Of a DNA stretch of 64,000 nucleotides, positions 50,050 through 62,550 are shown in pieces. The notes under the pieces were generated by a model, which saw only the letters and a program-made list of their open reading frames with translations, was not told where the DNA came from and searched no databases. The position numbers and the translations under genes are program-made. Source of the DNA: CALDCK01 sp050618055. GTDB taxonomy: Bacteria; Myxococcota_A; UBA9160; SMWR01. The first letter of the stretch is position 1, and each line of letters opens with the position of its first letter. The DNA is taken from positions 1 to 64,000 of the forward strand of contig JBNLVK010000061.1 in NCBI GenBank assembly GCA_050618055.1. Reading direction: 5' to 3'.

Positions 50050-50464
50050 GGCTTCCTCCCCCGTCGTCGCGCAGCATCCAGGTGACCCCGGCGAGCACCA
50101 GCGCCGGCAGGTAGACGCCGGGGGCGTCGAGCCACCAGTGGTCGTTCGGCAGGTTGCCCACCGCCGTGTCGTAGACATGGAGCACGGCGTGGGCCGCCAG
50201 GAAGAGCGTGGCGATGGCGACCAGCGGGTAGCGGAGCGCCGGGCGGAAGGCGGCCCACACCTGGGCGACGCCCACCGTCAGGAAGGCGCAGCCGATGTCG
50301 CGCACGAAGTGGGGATTGAAGGGGCCGGTGTCGGGCACGGCCGCCGGCAGCTCCTCGTACCAGTGCATGGGTCCGGCCAGCATCCACAGCGCGTTGGCCA
50401 CCGAGCCCACGCCCAGCACCAGCAGCAGCCAGCCCAGTCCGTCGAGCCTGCTCGTCCCGTTCAC
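50030..50464 (-). CDS. Small four-helix membrane protein
   Basis: 144 residues from a GTG overlapping the MocR gene's stop by four bases. Four hydrophobic segments (about 10-30, 58-75, 80-97, 118-135) with a W/H-rich loop (M-H-W-Y-E-E) after the first. It looks like DUF4345-type or DoxX-like small membrane proteins. Coupled to the MocR regulator, so it may be its target or a partner. Confidence 0.75.
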   Translation of the reverse strand: MNGTSRLDGLGWLLLVLGVGSVANALWMLAGPMHWYEELPAAVPDTGPFNPHFVRDIGCAFLTVGVAQVWAAFRPALRYPLVAIATLFLAAHAVLHVYDTAVGNLPNDHWWLDAPGVYLPALVLAGVTWMLRDDGGGSHATRAD

Positions 50465-51951
50465 GCCACCCTCCTCGCGTCGCAGGACCGGCGCGCGACG
50501 CGCGCCAGCTCGCCCACCGCCTCCGCCATCCGGTCCTCGGGAATGCGCGCGAACGACAGCTGGACGTGTCGCCGCGCCTCGGCCGCAGCCGCTCCGCCGG
50601 GCAGCGCCATCACGTCGCCGGGCGAGAGTGCGATGCCCGCATCGACGCAGCCCGCGTGGAAGACGTCCGCCGACGCGGCGTCGGGCAGCCGCAACCACAG
50701 CGCGTTGCCGCCGGCCGGCGGAGTCACGCGCGTGCCCTCGGGCATCTGCTCGGCCAGCTCGCGCAGCAGCGCGTCGCGGCGCGGTGCGTAGAGCCTTCGC
50801 ACGCGGCGCACGTGGCGCTCGAGGCCGCCGCTCTCCAGCATCTCGCAGACGGCGGCCTGCACCAGCACGTCGGGGCTGAAGTCGGCGGCCAGGCGCGAGA
50901 GCGCGAGACGACCGAGCAGCGGCGGCGGCGCCACCAGGTAGCCCAGGCGCAGACCCGCGAAGACCGCCTTCGAGAAGGTGCCCAGGTAGACGACGCGGCC
51001 GGCACGGTCCAGGTTCTTGAGCGCCGGCACCGGCGGACCGCCGTAGCGCAGCTCGCCGTCGTAGTCGTCCTCGACGATGGGAAGCTGGTACTCCTCGGCC
51101 AGCGCCAGCAGCGCGTGGCGCCGCGCCTCGGAGAGCGAGACGCCGGTCGGCTGCTGGGCCGCCGGCGTGGTGTAGACGAGCTTGGTGCGCCGCGCGCGCA
51201 GCACCCGCGCCAGCTCGTCGGTGCGCAGGCCGTCGCCGTCGACCCCGATCCCCACCAGGTGGGCCTCGGCGGCCGAGAAGGCCAGCGCCGCGCCGAAGTA
51301 ACCGGGCTGCTCGAGGGCCACCGTGTCGCCCGCGTCCACCAGGGTGCGCGCCACCAGGTCGAGACCCTGCTGGGCGCCGTGGGTCACCATCACCTGGTCC
51401 GGCGTCGCGGCGATGCCGCGCGCCACCAGCGATCGCGACAACGCCCGGCGCAGGGGCAGCCAGCCGCGCGGATCGACCTCGTCGGCCAGCGACCGGGCCC
51501 GCGACGCCGCCGACGCCAGCGCCCGGCGCAGCTCGCCCACCGGCAGCGAGTCCAGGTCGACGCGCCCGCCGCGGAAGTCGAAGCGGATCCCGGCGGGCAT
51601 GGCCGGCACGTCCGGCAGCACCAGCGCCCGCGTCCGGCGCGCCAGCAGCCCCTCCCAGGCGAAGGCGCGGGGCGGCGCCTCGCCGGGCGCCGGCGCGGGT
51701 CCGGGCCGGCCGGCCACGTAGGTCCCCTGACCCACGTGGGCCCGCAGCAGTCCGTCCTCCAGCAGCCGCTGGTAGGCCTGGTTCACCGTGTTGCGCGACA
51801 GCGACAGGCTGCGGGCCAGCTCGCGGCTCGGCGGCAGCCGCTCGCCCGGCGCCAGCCGCCGCGCCTGGATCAGCGCCCGCAGGAACCGCTCGAGCTGCTG
51901 GTACAGCGGCTCCCGCGACGACCGGTCCGGCTGGAACGCAAGCTCGAGCAC
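50461..51951 (-). CDS. MocR/PdxR-type transcriptional regulator
   Basis: 496 residues from a GTG. An N-terminal GntR winged helix (about 12-80, with R-L-P-P-S-R-E-L-A near 40) is joined to a fold-I aminotransferase domain: T-H-G-A-Q-Q-G near 190, D-D-Y-D-G-E near 298 and the PLP lysine in F-S-K-A near 329. MocR proteins bind PLP and DNA and often control pyridoxine or amine metabolism. Three CCAATC repeats lie just before its start. Downstream, the small membrane and AhpD-like genes are coupled. Confidence 0.93.
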   Translation of the reverse strand: MLELAFQPDRSSREPLYQQLERFLRALIQARRLAPGERLPPSRELARSLSLSRNTVNQAYQRLLEDGLLRAHVGQGTYVAGRPGPAPAPGEAPPRAFAWEGLLARRTRALVLPDVPAMPAGIRFDFRGGRVDLDSLPVGELRRALASAASRARSLADEVDPRGWLPLRRALSRSLVARGIAATPDQVMVTHGAQQGLDLVARTLVDAGDTVALEQPGYFGAALAFSAAEAHLVGIGVDGDGLRTDELARVLRARRTKLVYTTPAAQQPTGVSLSEARRHALLALAEEYQLPIVEDDYDGELRYGGPPVPALKNLDRAGRVVYLGTFSKAVFAGLRLGYLVAPPPLLGRLALSRLAADFSPDVLVQAAVCEMLESGGLERHVRRVRRLYAPRRDALLRELAEQMPEGTRVTPPAGGNALWLRLPDAASADVFHAGCVDAGIALSPGDVMALPGGAAAAEARRHVQLSFARIPEDRMAEAVGELARVARRSCDARRVA

Positions 51952-51969
51952 GCCCCCACCCTACGGGAT

Positions 51970-52019
51970 CCAATCCGGCCCCCAAAGAACCAGATGGAGC
52001 CAATCACAGGGGGCCAATC
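51970..52019. promoter_or_regulatory. Triple CCAATC direct repeats before the MocR gene
   Basis: CCAATC at 51970-51975, 52000-52005 and 52014-52019 (GATTGG on the minus strand), the first two 30 bases apart and the last two 14 apart. The 68-base gap between the GT-C stop (52020) and MocR start (51951) contains no gene. Direct repeats of this kind are typical operators of MocR regulators, suggesting autoregulation (inference). Confidence 0.5.
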
Positions 52020-53990
52020 TCAGGCCGCGAAGCCCAGGAAGAAGCAGCCGAGCGCCGTGGTCAGCAGGCCCGCGAAGGCCAGGCGGAGCGGGCGGCGGGA
52101 CGGGGTGGCGGCGAGCCAGGCATCGACCCGCGCCGTGCCGGCGGCGAAGAAGACCGCCAGCACCGGCGAAAGCGACAGTGCGTACGGGGACTTGGCCTGG
52201 GCGAAGAAGGGCAGGGAAACGGTCAGGAAGAGAAATGCGAACGCGATCGCGTAGCAGGCGGTCAGCAGGAAGGAGAGGGCGGCGCGCCTTCCCGGGTCCG
52301 GATCGCGCAGGGCGTCGCGCAGGGCCAGCCCGCCGCCGAACACCGCCAGCGCGGTCACCGGCAGCGCCAGCAGGTAGCCCGCCGACATGAGGTCGTAGCT
52401 CCAGAAGGTGTGGCGCTCGTGGGGGTAGACCCGTCCCGCGATGTAGCCGTCGCCCCAGAGCGTCGAGTAGACGCCGTCCCAGAAGCCGGCGAACCCGGCG
52501 AGGTAGGGGTGGCGCAGCGACTCGCCGAACGAGAGGTAGTAGGCCCAGGTATGGAAGCCGGGCTGCTGCCACCACACCTGGTCCTCTCCCGGCAGCGCCC
52601 AGTTGCCGACCACCGGCGTGCCGAAGTGCCAGACGTTGCGCGCGTAGAACCAGCCCGCCACCAGGGCGAAGGCGCCGAGCGCCGCGGCCAGCCGACCCGC
52701 CGTCCGCGACGGCGCCAGCCGCTCCACCCCCAGCCACTTCACCGCCAGGAAGAAGAGGGCCACCGGCGCGATCGCCAGCACGGTGAACTTGGTGAGCGCC
52801 GCCAGGCCCAGCCACAGCCCCACGGCGACGGCGCCGCGCAGCGTCGAGCGCTCCGCCAGCAGCGCGTCGACCGTGGCCACCAGCGCCACGCCGGCCAGCA
52901 GCGCGTGGAGCGGCTCGTTGGTGACGTAGGCCCCGCTGTAGAGGGCCATCGGGAAGCTGGCGGCGAAGGCGACGGTCAGCAGCGCCACCCCGGGGCGGTC
53001 GCGGTACAGGCGCGTCGCCAGCGAGTGGGCCACGAACACCAGCCCCAGCGCCGACACGAAGGGCAGCACCTTGAGCGCCCGGTCGCCGAAGGCGTGCAGC
53101 CAGGCCGACAGCACGTAGAAGAGCGGCGGGTGGTACATCGACCAGCCGTCAGTGGCCAGCGGCAGCGCCCCCTCGGCGCGCAGGTGGTCGACGTAGGCCA
53201 GGTGAGCCCGCGCGTCGAAGCCGATGAGCGGCGCGATGCGCATGGTCTTCGCCAGGAACAGCCACACCCAGGCCAGGCTGGCCAGCGCCAGCGCCGCGCC
53301 GGGCAACGACGGCAGCCACGTCGCCGGCAGCCGCGGGACCAGCGCCAGTCCGAGCGCCCCCACCACGAACAGGGCGAGCAGGGCGTTGCGGCTCGCGAGC
53401 AGGCCCTCCCAGGGCGTCTCGACGGTGAGGGCGTTGGGGTTGCGCCGCGTGTCGTCGGCCGGGATCGCCGCACCCTGCGGCGCGCCGTCCACCTCGGTGT
53501 CCCAGACCCGCGGCGCCGCCTCGCCCAGGCCCTCGAAGCCCACCGCCAGCAGCCCCGGACCCCGGCGGTTCGTCACCTCGATCTCGAACTCGTTGGTGCC
53601 GCGCCGCAGGTGCGGGCGCAGGTCGACGCGCAGGGGATCGCGCCAGTCGGCCGGCGGCACGGCCTCCACCGCCTGGCCGTTCACCCGCAGCCGGAAGCTC
53701 CGCAGCGCCCGGACCTCGAGCGCAGCCGCCCCGGGCAGCTCGCGCAGCACGCTGCGAGCGCGGTAGGTGGTCAACTGCGGCTCCGCCTTGCCCCACTGCT
53801 CGAGCAGCGCCGACACCTCGGTGGGCGCCATCCGCCAGGGCGCGTCCGGGTCGTGGCGCAGGAAGGGCACGTCCGGGTCGGTGGCGCAGCGCAGCACCAG
53901 CAGCGCCAGCGAGACCGGCACCAGCGCCGCCGCGCCCAGGCGGTGGAGGGACCCCCAGCGAACTCCCCGCCCCTGCATGGACGCGAGCAT
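52020..53990 (-). CDS. GT-C fold glycosyltransferase with N-terminal beta-sandwich domain
   Basis: 656 residues. One N-terminal helix (about 16-35), then a periplasmic beta-sandwich-like stretch (about 50-175, with V-N-G-Q, N-E-F-E-I-E-V-T-N, D-T-E-V-D-G, as in galactose-binding-like domains), then about ten helices. The GT-C loop carries F-D-A-R-A-H near residue 258, and Y-H-P-P-L is near 290, shared with the gene at 37.2 kb. ATG at 53990 used; an ATG four codons on is possible. Acceptor unknown. Confidence 0.82.
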   Translation of the reverse strand: MLASMQGRGVRWGSLHRLGAAALVPVSLALLVLRCATDPDVPFLRHDPDAPWRMAPTEVSALLEQWGKAEPQLTTYRARSVLRELPGAAALEVRALRSFRLRVNGQAVEAVPPADWRDPLRVDLRPHLRRGTNEFEIEVTNRRGPGLLAVGFEGLGEAAPRVWDTEVDGAPQGAAIPADDTRRNPNALTVETPWEGLLASRNALLALFVVGALGLALVPRLPATWLPSLPGAALALASLAWVWLFLAKTMRIAPLIGFDARAHLAYVDHLRAEGALPLATDGWSMYHPPLFYVLSAWLHAFGDRALKVLPFVSALGLVFVAHSLATRLYRDRPGVALLTVAFAASFPMALYSGAYVTNEPLHALLAGVALVATVDALLAERSTLRGAVAVGLWLGLAALTKFTVLAIAPVALFFLAVKWLGVERLAPSRTAGRLAAALGAFALVAGWFYARNVWHFGTPVVGNWALPGEDQVWWQQPGFHTWAYYLSFGESLRHPYLAGFAGFWDGVYSTLWGDGYIAGRVYPHERHTFWSYDLMSAGYLLALPVTALAVFGGGLALRDALRDPDPGRRAALSFLLTACYAIAFAFLFLTVSLPFFAQAKSPYALSLSPVLAVFFAAGTARVDAWLAATPSRRPLRLAFAGLLTTALGCFFLGFAA

Positions 53991-54010
53991 ACCCGAGCTA
54001 ACCTCGGCCC

Positions 54011-55057
54011 ATGTCCACCCGTTCCCTGCTCCTGACCGGCCTGGCCGGCCTCGCCCTCCTCGCCACCGCGGTCGCCCCCGCCGCCCGCGCCGCCGAGCAG
54101 CTGGTCGACGGCATCGCCGCCCAGGTGGGCACCCGCATCGTGCTGATCTCCGAGGTGATGCGCATGGTCGGTCCCCAGGAGGCCATGATGCGCGAAGGCG
54201 GGGCGCCGGATCAGGCGATCATGAAGCTGCGGGCCGAGGCCCTCGACCGGCTGATCGAGGACCGGCTGATCGAGGGCGTGGTCTCCCAGCTCGAGCTCTA
54301 CGCCGACGAAGAGGAGATCGACCAGACCATCGAGACGATCGCCCGCGACAACGGCCTGACCCTCGAGCAGCTCTACGCCAGCGTGGTCTTCCACGGCATG
54401 ACCCGCGAGGAGTACCGCCAGCAGATCAAGGAAGACCTGGAGCGCCGCAACGTGGTGAACACCTTCGTCGGCTCGGACGTGAAGGTCGACGACCTGGAGC
54501 TGCGCCTCGCCTACGACGAGCGCTTCGGCGACATGCCCGCGTCGAGCGACAACGTGCACGTGCGCCAGCTGCTGATCTCGTACGGACGCGGCACCAAGCG
54601 CGACGCCGACGCCGCCTGCGAGGTGGTGTCCAGCGCGCGCCGGCGCCTGGACGAGGGCGAGAGCTTCGAGGAGCTGGCCCGCGAGCTCTCGGAGGTGGCG
54701 CCCGCCGACGGCGGCGACATCGGCTGGCTGCCCACCGACGAGCTGGCCGGCTGGATGAGCGAGGCCCTCGACGGACTGGGGGACGGCGACGTCAGCGATC
54801 CGATCCTGCTGCCCTTCGGCTGCTCCATGCTCCAGCTCGTCGAGCGGCGTCAGGTGGAGCGGCTCACCTTCGAGCAGGCGAAGCCCGCGCTCTACCAGGA
54901 GCTGTGGAACCGCCAGCTCGAGGAGGGCTACCGCGAGTGGATGGACGAGCTGCGCGACAAGACCTACATCGACCGCCGCGGCTACTTCGCGGACGCCGCC
55001 CAGTTCGGCGAGGCGACCTTCCCGGTGGAGGCGACCGAGTCGGCCGGAGCGCCGTGA
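54011..55057 (+). CDS. SurA-like periplasmic peptidyl-prolyl isomerase/chaperone
   Basis: 348 residues. Signal peptide about 1-27 (A-A-R-A-A). A SurA N-terminal domain (D-G-I-A-A-Q-V-G, with R-I-V-L-I-S-E-V) spans about 30-170. A parvulin/PpiC domain follows (V-R-Q-L-L-I-S near 182, G-E-S-F-E-E-L-A-R near 214, G-G-D-I-G-W near 237). It helps outer-membrane proteins fold. It lies 7 bases before uvrA. Confidence 0.88.
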   Translation: MSTRSLLLTGLAGLALLATAVAPAARAAEQLVDGIAAQVGTRIVLISEVMRMVGPQEAMMREGGAPDQAIMKLRAEALDRLIEDRLIEGVVSQLELYADEEEIDQTIETIARDNGLTLEQLYASVVFHGMTREEYRQQIKEDLERRNVVNTFVGSDVKVDDLELRLAYDERFGDMPASSDNVHVRQLLISYGRGTKRDADAACEVVSSARRRLDEGESFEELARELSEVAPADGGDIGWLPTDELAGWMSEALDGLGDGDVSDPILLPFGCSMLQLVERRQVERLTFEQAKPALYQELWNRQLEEGYREWMDELRDKTYIDRRGYFADAAQFGEATFPVEATESAGAP

Positions 55058-55064
55058 CCCCGAC

Positions 55065-57910
<2,846 letters not shown>

Positions 57911-57914
<4 letters not shown>

Positions 57915-59599
57915 CCGGGCCGGCGCGATCGCAGCCCCGCCTGGCCGCGCCGCTGCTGCTGCTGGCGGCCCTGGGCGTGGCGCTGGCCCTGGCCGAGGTC
58001 GCCGCGCGCGCGCTCCTCGACCCGCCCCGCTACCACAACGAGCCCCTCGAGCTCGACGCGACCCTGGGCTTCCGCGGCATTCCCGGTCATCGCCGCCGGG
58101 TGGCCGACGGCGAGGGCGCACCCTTCGCCTTCGTGCTGAACCGGGACGGCTTCCGCGGCGCGCCGCTGCCGAAGGGGCCCGCCGCGCGGGGCACGCGGCG
58201 CGTCGTCTTCCTGGGCGACTCGTTCCTGGTGGGCGCCGGCGTGGCCGAGACCCAGCTCCTGACGCGCCGCCTGGGCGACCTGCTCTCGGCGGGCTGGGAG
58301 GGCGGCGCCGCCGGTCCGGTCGAGGTGCTGAACCTGTCGGCCGCCGACTACGGGACGGGCCAGGAGCTGCTCCTGCTGCGCCGCGAGGGTCCGCGACTGG
58401 CGCCCGACCTGGTGGTGCTCTCGCTCTATCCCCACAACGACCTGGTGAACAACTACGAGGGCCTGGCCTTCCGCACCCGGGTGAGCCCCGGTGACTACGT
58501 GCGTCCCTACGTCGTGCCGGCCGACGATGGCCGCCTCGAGGTCCGCTACACGCACCCGTGGCGCGCCTGGCTGCGCCGCCACTCGCGCCTGTTCGCCGCG
58601 TCCGAGCGGGCGGCGGTGGCCTACGGCGCGCGTCACGACGTGGCCTGGCTCCACCCCTTCCGGCGACCCGAGCCCGAACGCCAGCGCCTGGCCGAAGGAC
58701 GCGCTCCCGCCGAGCACCAGGAGATCTACCGCGCCCACCCGCCGGACAGCGACTGGGAGCGGGCCTGGCAGCGGACCGCCCGGCTGCTGCGCGCGGTGCG
58801 CGACACCACGACCTCGCTGTCGGCGCGGCTCGTGGTGCTGGTGATCCCGGAGCTCCACCAGGTGCGCCGCGTGGCCCGCGACGTCGAGCACGACCTGGTG
58901 CTGCGCTCGGAGCACGGCAGCTCCCTCGACGCCTACCTCGACTGGAACCTGCCCGAGCGGCGGCTGGCCCGCTTCTTCCAGGAGGAGGGCATCGAGCACG
59001 TGCTGCTCCTCCCCCACCTGCGCCGCGCGGTGGCCGCCGGCGACGACGTCTACCTGCGCGACCGGCACCTGAACGCGCGCGGACACGAGATCGCGGCGCA
59101 GCGTCTGGCCGCGGCGCTGGCGGGTCCGGGGAAGACGCCGCCGCCCGACGGCCGACCGGTGCGCCTGCCGGCGCCGACCGTCGCGCCTGCCCGCATCGAG
59201 CCCGGTCGCCCCGACCACTGGCACTTCCACGACGAGGGCTGGATCCCGTGGATGCCGCCGGAGGACACGGCCGGCGCCGAAGGCGGCGGCGCCCTGGCGA
59301 CCCAGCAGGCGCTGGTGGTGCTGCCGGCGCGCGGTCGCGAGCTGGTGGTGCGCGGCATCTCGGCGGCGCGGCGTCACCCGCACGAGGTGGTGCTCCAGCT
59401 GGTGGGCGGTCCGAGCCAGACGCTGCGCATCGAGAAGCCGGGCCCCTTCGTGCTGCGCGCCGGACTGCCGCTGGCGCGCGTGCCGCGCTCCGACGGCTGG
59501 GTGGCGCTGCGCTTCGCAACGCCGCCGGGCGCCGGCCCGGACGACCCGTCCACCGGCCTGATCGTGCGCGAGCTGGGCCTCGCGCCGGCGGTCCGCTAA
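57911..59599 (+). CDS. SGNH/GDSL-family hydrolase, membrane-anchored
   Basis: 562 residues from a TTG overlapping the uvrA stop by four bases. One N-terminal helix. G-D-S-F-L-V-G-A-G near residue 101 carries the nucleophile; D-R-H-L-N-A-R-G-H near 385 carries the Asp-His pair. Residues 430-562 form an extra C-terminal beta domain (W-H-F-H near 437). Family members include acetyl-esterases and O-acetyltransferase-linked enzymes on glycans. Converges with the TPR gene with a 4-base overlap. Confidence 0.83.
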
Positions 59600-61575
59600 C
59601 GCGTCTCGACGTAGGCCTTGCCGCGCACGTAGAGCCCGCGGCGGCGCGCCATCTCCTGGGACAGCGCCAGGGCGCCTGCTTCGCGGGCCAGCTCCGAGGC
59701 CCGCTCCGCGGTCGCGATCGCCTCCTTGAAACGGCCGCTCGCCGCGTAGGCGGCGCCCAGGGGGTCGAGCACCGCCGGGTCGTCGGGTGTGCGTGCCCGC
59801 GCCGCCTCGGCCAGCCGGATCGCCTCGTCCGCGTCGCGCACCTCCGGATCGGCCGACACCGCCAGGATCCAGGCCAGGTTGTTCTGCGCCGTGGCCAGGT
59901 CTGGGTCGAGGCGCAGCGCCCGGCGGTAGGCCTCCACCGCCTCGTCGGTGCGGCCGGCGGCGTGCAGCGCCACGCCGCGGCCGGCGTGCAGCTCCGCCGC
60001 GCGCGGATCGGCTCGCAGCCCGGCCTCGATGCGCTCGAGCGCCTCGTCGAAGCGTCCGACCCGCAGCAGCGCCAGCCCCAGCGAGCCCTGGGGTCGCGGC
60101 TCGTCGGGCGCCGCCTCCACCCAGCGGGCGTAGATCCCGAGCGCGGCGGGCACCTGACCCTGTGCCGCCAGCACGTCCGCCATGCCGAGCTCCGCCTCCA
60201 TCCAGCCCGGCCGCAGGGCGTTCGCCTCCTGGTAGTGGAGCTGCGCCTCCTGCAGGCGGCCCTCGCGCAGCAGCGCGTCGCCCAGACCCTTGTGCGCCAG
60301 GTAGTTCCCGGTGGTGACCGAGATGGCCCGGCCGTAGAGCGTGGTCGTGTCCTTCCAGAAGTGGACCTGCTGCCAGGCCAGTCCGCCGAACCAGCCCAGC
60401 ACGAGCACGCCCACCACCGCGAAGGCGGGCCGCGAGGCCGGCGTGTCGCGCGCCGCCCGGGCCGCGCCCCAGGCGAGCGCCACGCCCAGGCCGATCTGCG
60501 GCAGGTACATGTAGCGGTCGGCGTGGGCCTGGATGCCCACCTGCACCAGCCCGATCACCGGCACCAGCATGCCCACGAACCAGAGCCAGCCCACCAGCAG
60601 GAAGGGGCGCTCGCGGGCGGAGGCCAGCGCGATGGCGGTCGCTCCCACCAGAAGCGCCGCCGCGCCGGCGGCCGCCGACCACTCGGGCTCGGCCGGCAGC
60701 GGGTACAGCACGGCCAGGCCCTGGGGCAGCACCGTCTGGGACAGGTAGACGAGGTAGGCGTTCAGGGCGTTCGCCACGCGGTGCACGAAGGGCACCTGCT
60801 CGAGGCTCGAGACCGCGCCGGTCGAGGCCTGCACCAGCCAGGTGACCGCCGACACCGCGACCACGATCACAAACAGCGGCCACTTCTCGACGATCCGCGC
60901 GCGCAGCAGCGCCGGGTCGACGAGCCGCTCGTCGCCGGCGCGGCGCAGCCGGTCCAGCGGCCACAGGTCGAGCAGCAGCAGCACGAAGGGCGCAGTCACC
61001 AGCATCGGCTTCGAGAGCAGGCCCAGCAGCAGGAAGACCGCCACCGCCGCCGCGCGGCCGCGCGACGGCGACTCGGCGAAGCGCGCATGGGCGTGGAGCA
61101 CGAGCATGAAGAAGACGGCGGACAGCACGTCCTTGCGCTCCGAGGCCCACGCCACCGACTCCACGTGCAGCGGGTGCACCAGGAAGAAGAGCGCCGTGAA
61201 GGCCGAGCAGTAGAAGGCGCGCGTCATGCGCAGCAGCGCGGTGAAGAGCAGCGCGCTGGCCAGCACGTGGAGCACCACGTTGGTGGCCAGGTAGCCCGCC
61301 GCCTCGCGTCCGTGGAGCGCATGGCTCAGGTGCAGCGACACCCAGTTGAGCGGGATCCAGTTGTGCTGGTAGGGCTCCGTGAAGTGGGCGAGCAGCGTCG
61401 CGGGCGACAGGCCCTCCTGGAACAGCGGGTGCTCGAGGATGCCGTCCACGTCGTCCAGGTTCACGAACTCGTGTCCCAGCACCGGCGCGTAGATCGCGCA
61501 GCCGGCGACGGCCAGGAGCAGCAGCACCACCAGGCGCTCGCGCCGCCCCGGATCGTCGAGGGAGAGGAGGCTCAA
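59596..61575 (-). CDS. TMTC/DUF1736-like membrane protein with TPR repeats
   Basis: 659 residues. About 11 helices fill residues 1-400, with N-L-D-D-V near 40 (GT-C-style acidic pair). From about 420 to the end there are about six tetratricopeptide repeats (A-x-x-H-x-x-x-G, A-x-A-L-x-x-Y, L-x-x-G-R). The same combination is seen in eukaryotic TMTC O-mannosyltransferases and bacterial relatives. It should transfer sugar to protein or lipid in the periplasm (inference). Its start is four bases within the SGNH gene end at 61572. Confidence 0.83.
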   Translation of the reverse strand: MSLLSLDDPGRRERLVVLLLLAVAGCAIYAPVLGHEFVNLDDVDGILEHPLFQEGLSPATLLAHFTEPYQHNWIPLNWVSLHLSHALHGREAAGYLATNVVLHVLASALLFTALLRMTRAFYCSAFTALFFLVHPLHVESVAWASERKDVLSAVFFMLVLHAHARFAESPSRGRAAAVAVFLLLGLLSKPMLVTAPFVLLLLDLWPLDRLRRAGDERLVDPALLRARIVEKWPLFVIVVAVSAVTWLVQASTGAVSSLEQVPFVHRVANALNAYLVYLSQTVLPQGLAVLYPLPAEPEWSAAAGAAALLVGATAIALASARERPFLLVGWLWFVGMLVPVIGLVQVGIQAHADRYMYLPQIGLGVALAWGAARAARDTPASRPAFAVVGVLVLGWFGGLAWQQVHFWKDTTTLYGRAISVTTGNYLAHKGLGDALLREGRLQEAQLHYQEANALRPGWMEAELGMADVLAAQGQVPAALGIYARWVEAAPDEPRPQGSLGLALLRVGRFDEALERIEAGLRADPRAAELHAGRGVALHAAGRTDEAVEAYRRALRLDPDLATAQNNLAWILAVSADPEVRDADEAIRLAEAARARTPDDPAVLDPLGAAYAASGRFKEAIATAERASELAREAGALALSQEMARRRGLYVRGKAYVETR

Positions 61576-62546
61576 CGGGTCAGCACCTCGCTCTCCAGGA
61601 AGACGAGCATCGCCTCCGCCGCGATCTCGTGCGCGCGCGCGTTCGGATGCGTGTCGCGCCGGTTCACCAGCAGGTCCTCGTCGGCGTGGGGCGCGAGGAC
61701 GTCCAGCAGCTGGAGGTGCGGAACCCCGCGCGACCTCCAGAAGCCCTCGAGCTTCGCGTACATGGGCAGCGCGTTCTCACCGGCGGCGAGCATCTGCATC
61801 CAGGGGAAGGTGACCGCCGCCAGGCGTCCGCCGCCGAGGTCGACCTCGCGGGCGAGCTGGTCGAGGGTGTACTCCATCGATTCCCACGGCCGCCCTTCGT
61901 ACGCCTCGCTCCGCAGCACCGGGTAGGGGACGTCGGAGCGCAGCGCCATGTCGCGCTGGCGCCAGCGCTGGTAGTAGAGGTCGGCAGCGTAGCTGTGATC
62001 CAGGAGGGGAGCGAGGAAGTCGGGCGGGATGTCGACGTAGTGGTAGAAGTCCTGGAACTCCTGGATGAAGCTGTCGATGTCGTTGTAGACGAAGACCAGC
62101 ACCACCACGTCGAGCCCGTAGCCCTCGCCGGCGAAGCGGCGCAGCAGGTCCACCTGCTCGACGGTGTTGATGCCGTTGTAGGCGAGCGTGTGCACCTCCC
62201 ACTCCGGACGCGCGCGGCGGATGCGGTGGGCGAAGCGGTCCTCCACCCGCTGGAGCCCGTGGCCCGCGGTGTAGGAGTCGCCCAGGAAGGTGATGCGGCG
62301 GCGGCCGGCCACCAGCGGCCGCGGGTAGTCGACGTCGTCGCGGATCCCGTCGGCGTTCTCGTGCCAGTAACGCTCGAACCAGCGCTTCGACAGCCGCGAC
62401 TTGTTGGCCGTGTCGGTCTCGTCGTAGACGAAGCGGTACCAGGCCTCGAGGCCGGCGAAGCCGACGGCGAGCAGCAGGGCGAGCACGGCGACGTTGCCCG
62501 CGACGAGCGCCACGACGCGCGGCGTCCGGGGGCCGGCCGGGGTCAT
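61572..62546 (-). CDS. SGNH-hydrolase-like membrane protein
   Basis: 324 residues. One N-terminal helix (about 12-33), then G-D-S-Y-T-A-G near residue 92 as nucleophile motif, and D-T-H-P-N-A-R-A-H near 300 with Asp and His. It resembles AlgX/AlgJ or DltD-type acetyl-handling proteins in layout, but no MBOAT acyltransferase lies in the window. It is coupled to the TPR membrane gene (ATGA overlap). Confidence 0.82.
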   Translation of the reverse strand: MTPAGPRTPRVVALVAGNVAVLALLLAVGFAGLEAWYRFVYDETDTANKSRLSKRWFERYWHENADGIRDDVDYPRPLVAGRRRITFLGDSYTAGHGLQRVEDRFAHRIRRARPEWEVHTLAYNGINTVEQVDLLRRFAGEGYGLDVVVLVFVYNDIDSFIQEFQDFYHYVDIPPDFLAPLLDHSYAADLYYQRWRQRDMALRSDVPYPVLRSEAYEGRPWESMEYTLDQLAREVDLGGGRLAAVTFPWMQMLAAGENALPMYAKLEGFWRSRGVPHLQLLDVLAPHADEDLLVNRRDTHPNARAHEIAAEAMLVFLESEVLTR

Positions 62547-62550
62547 CGCG

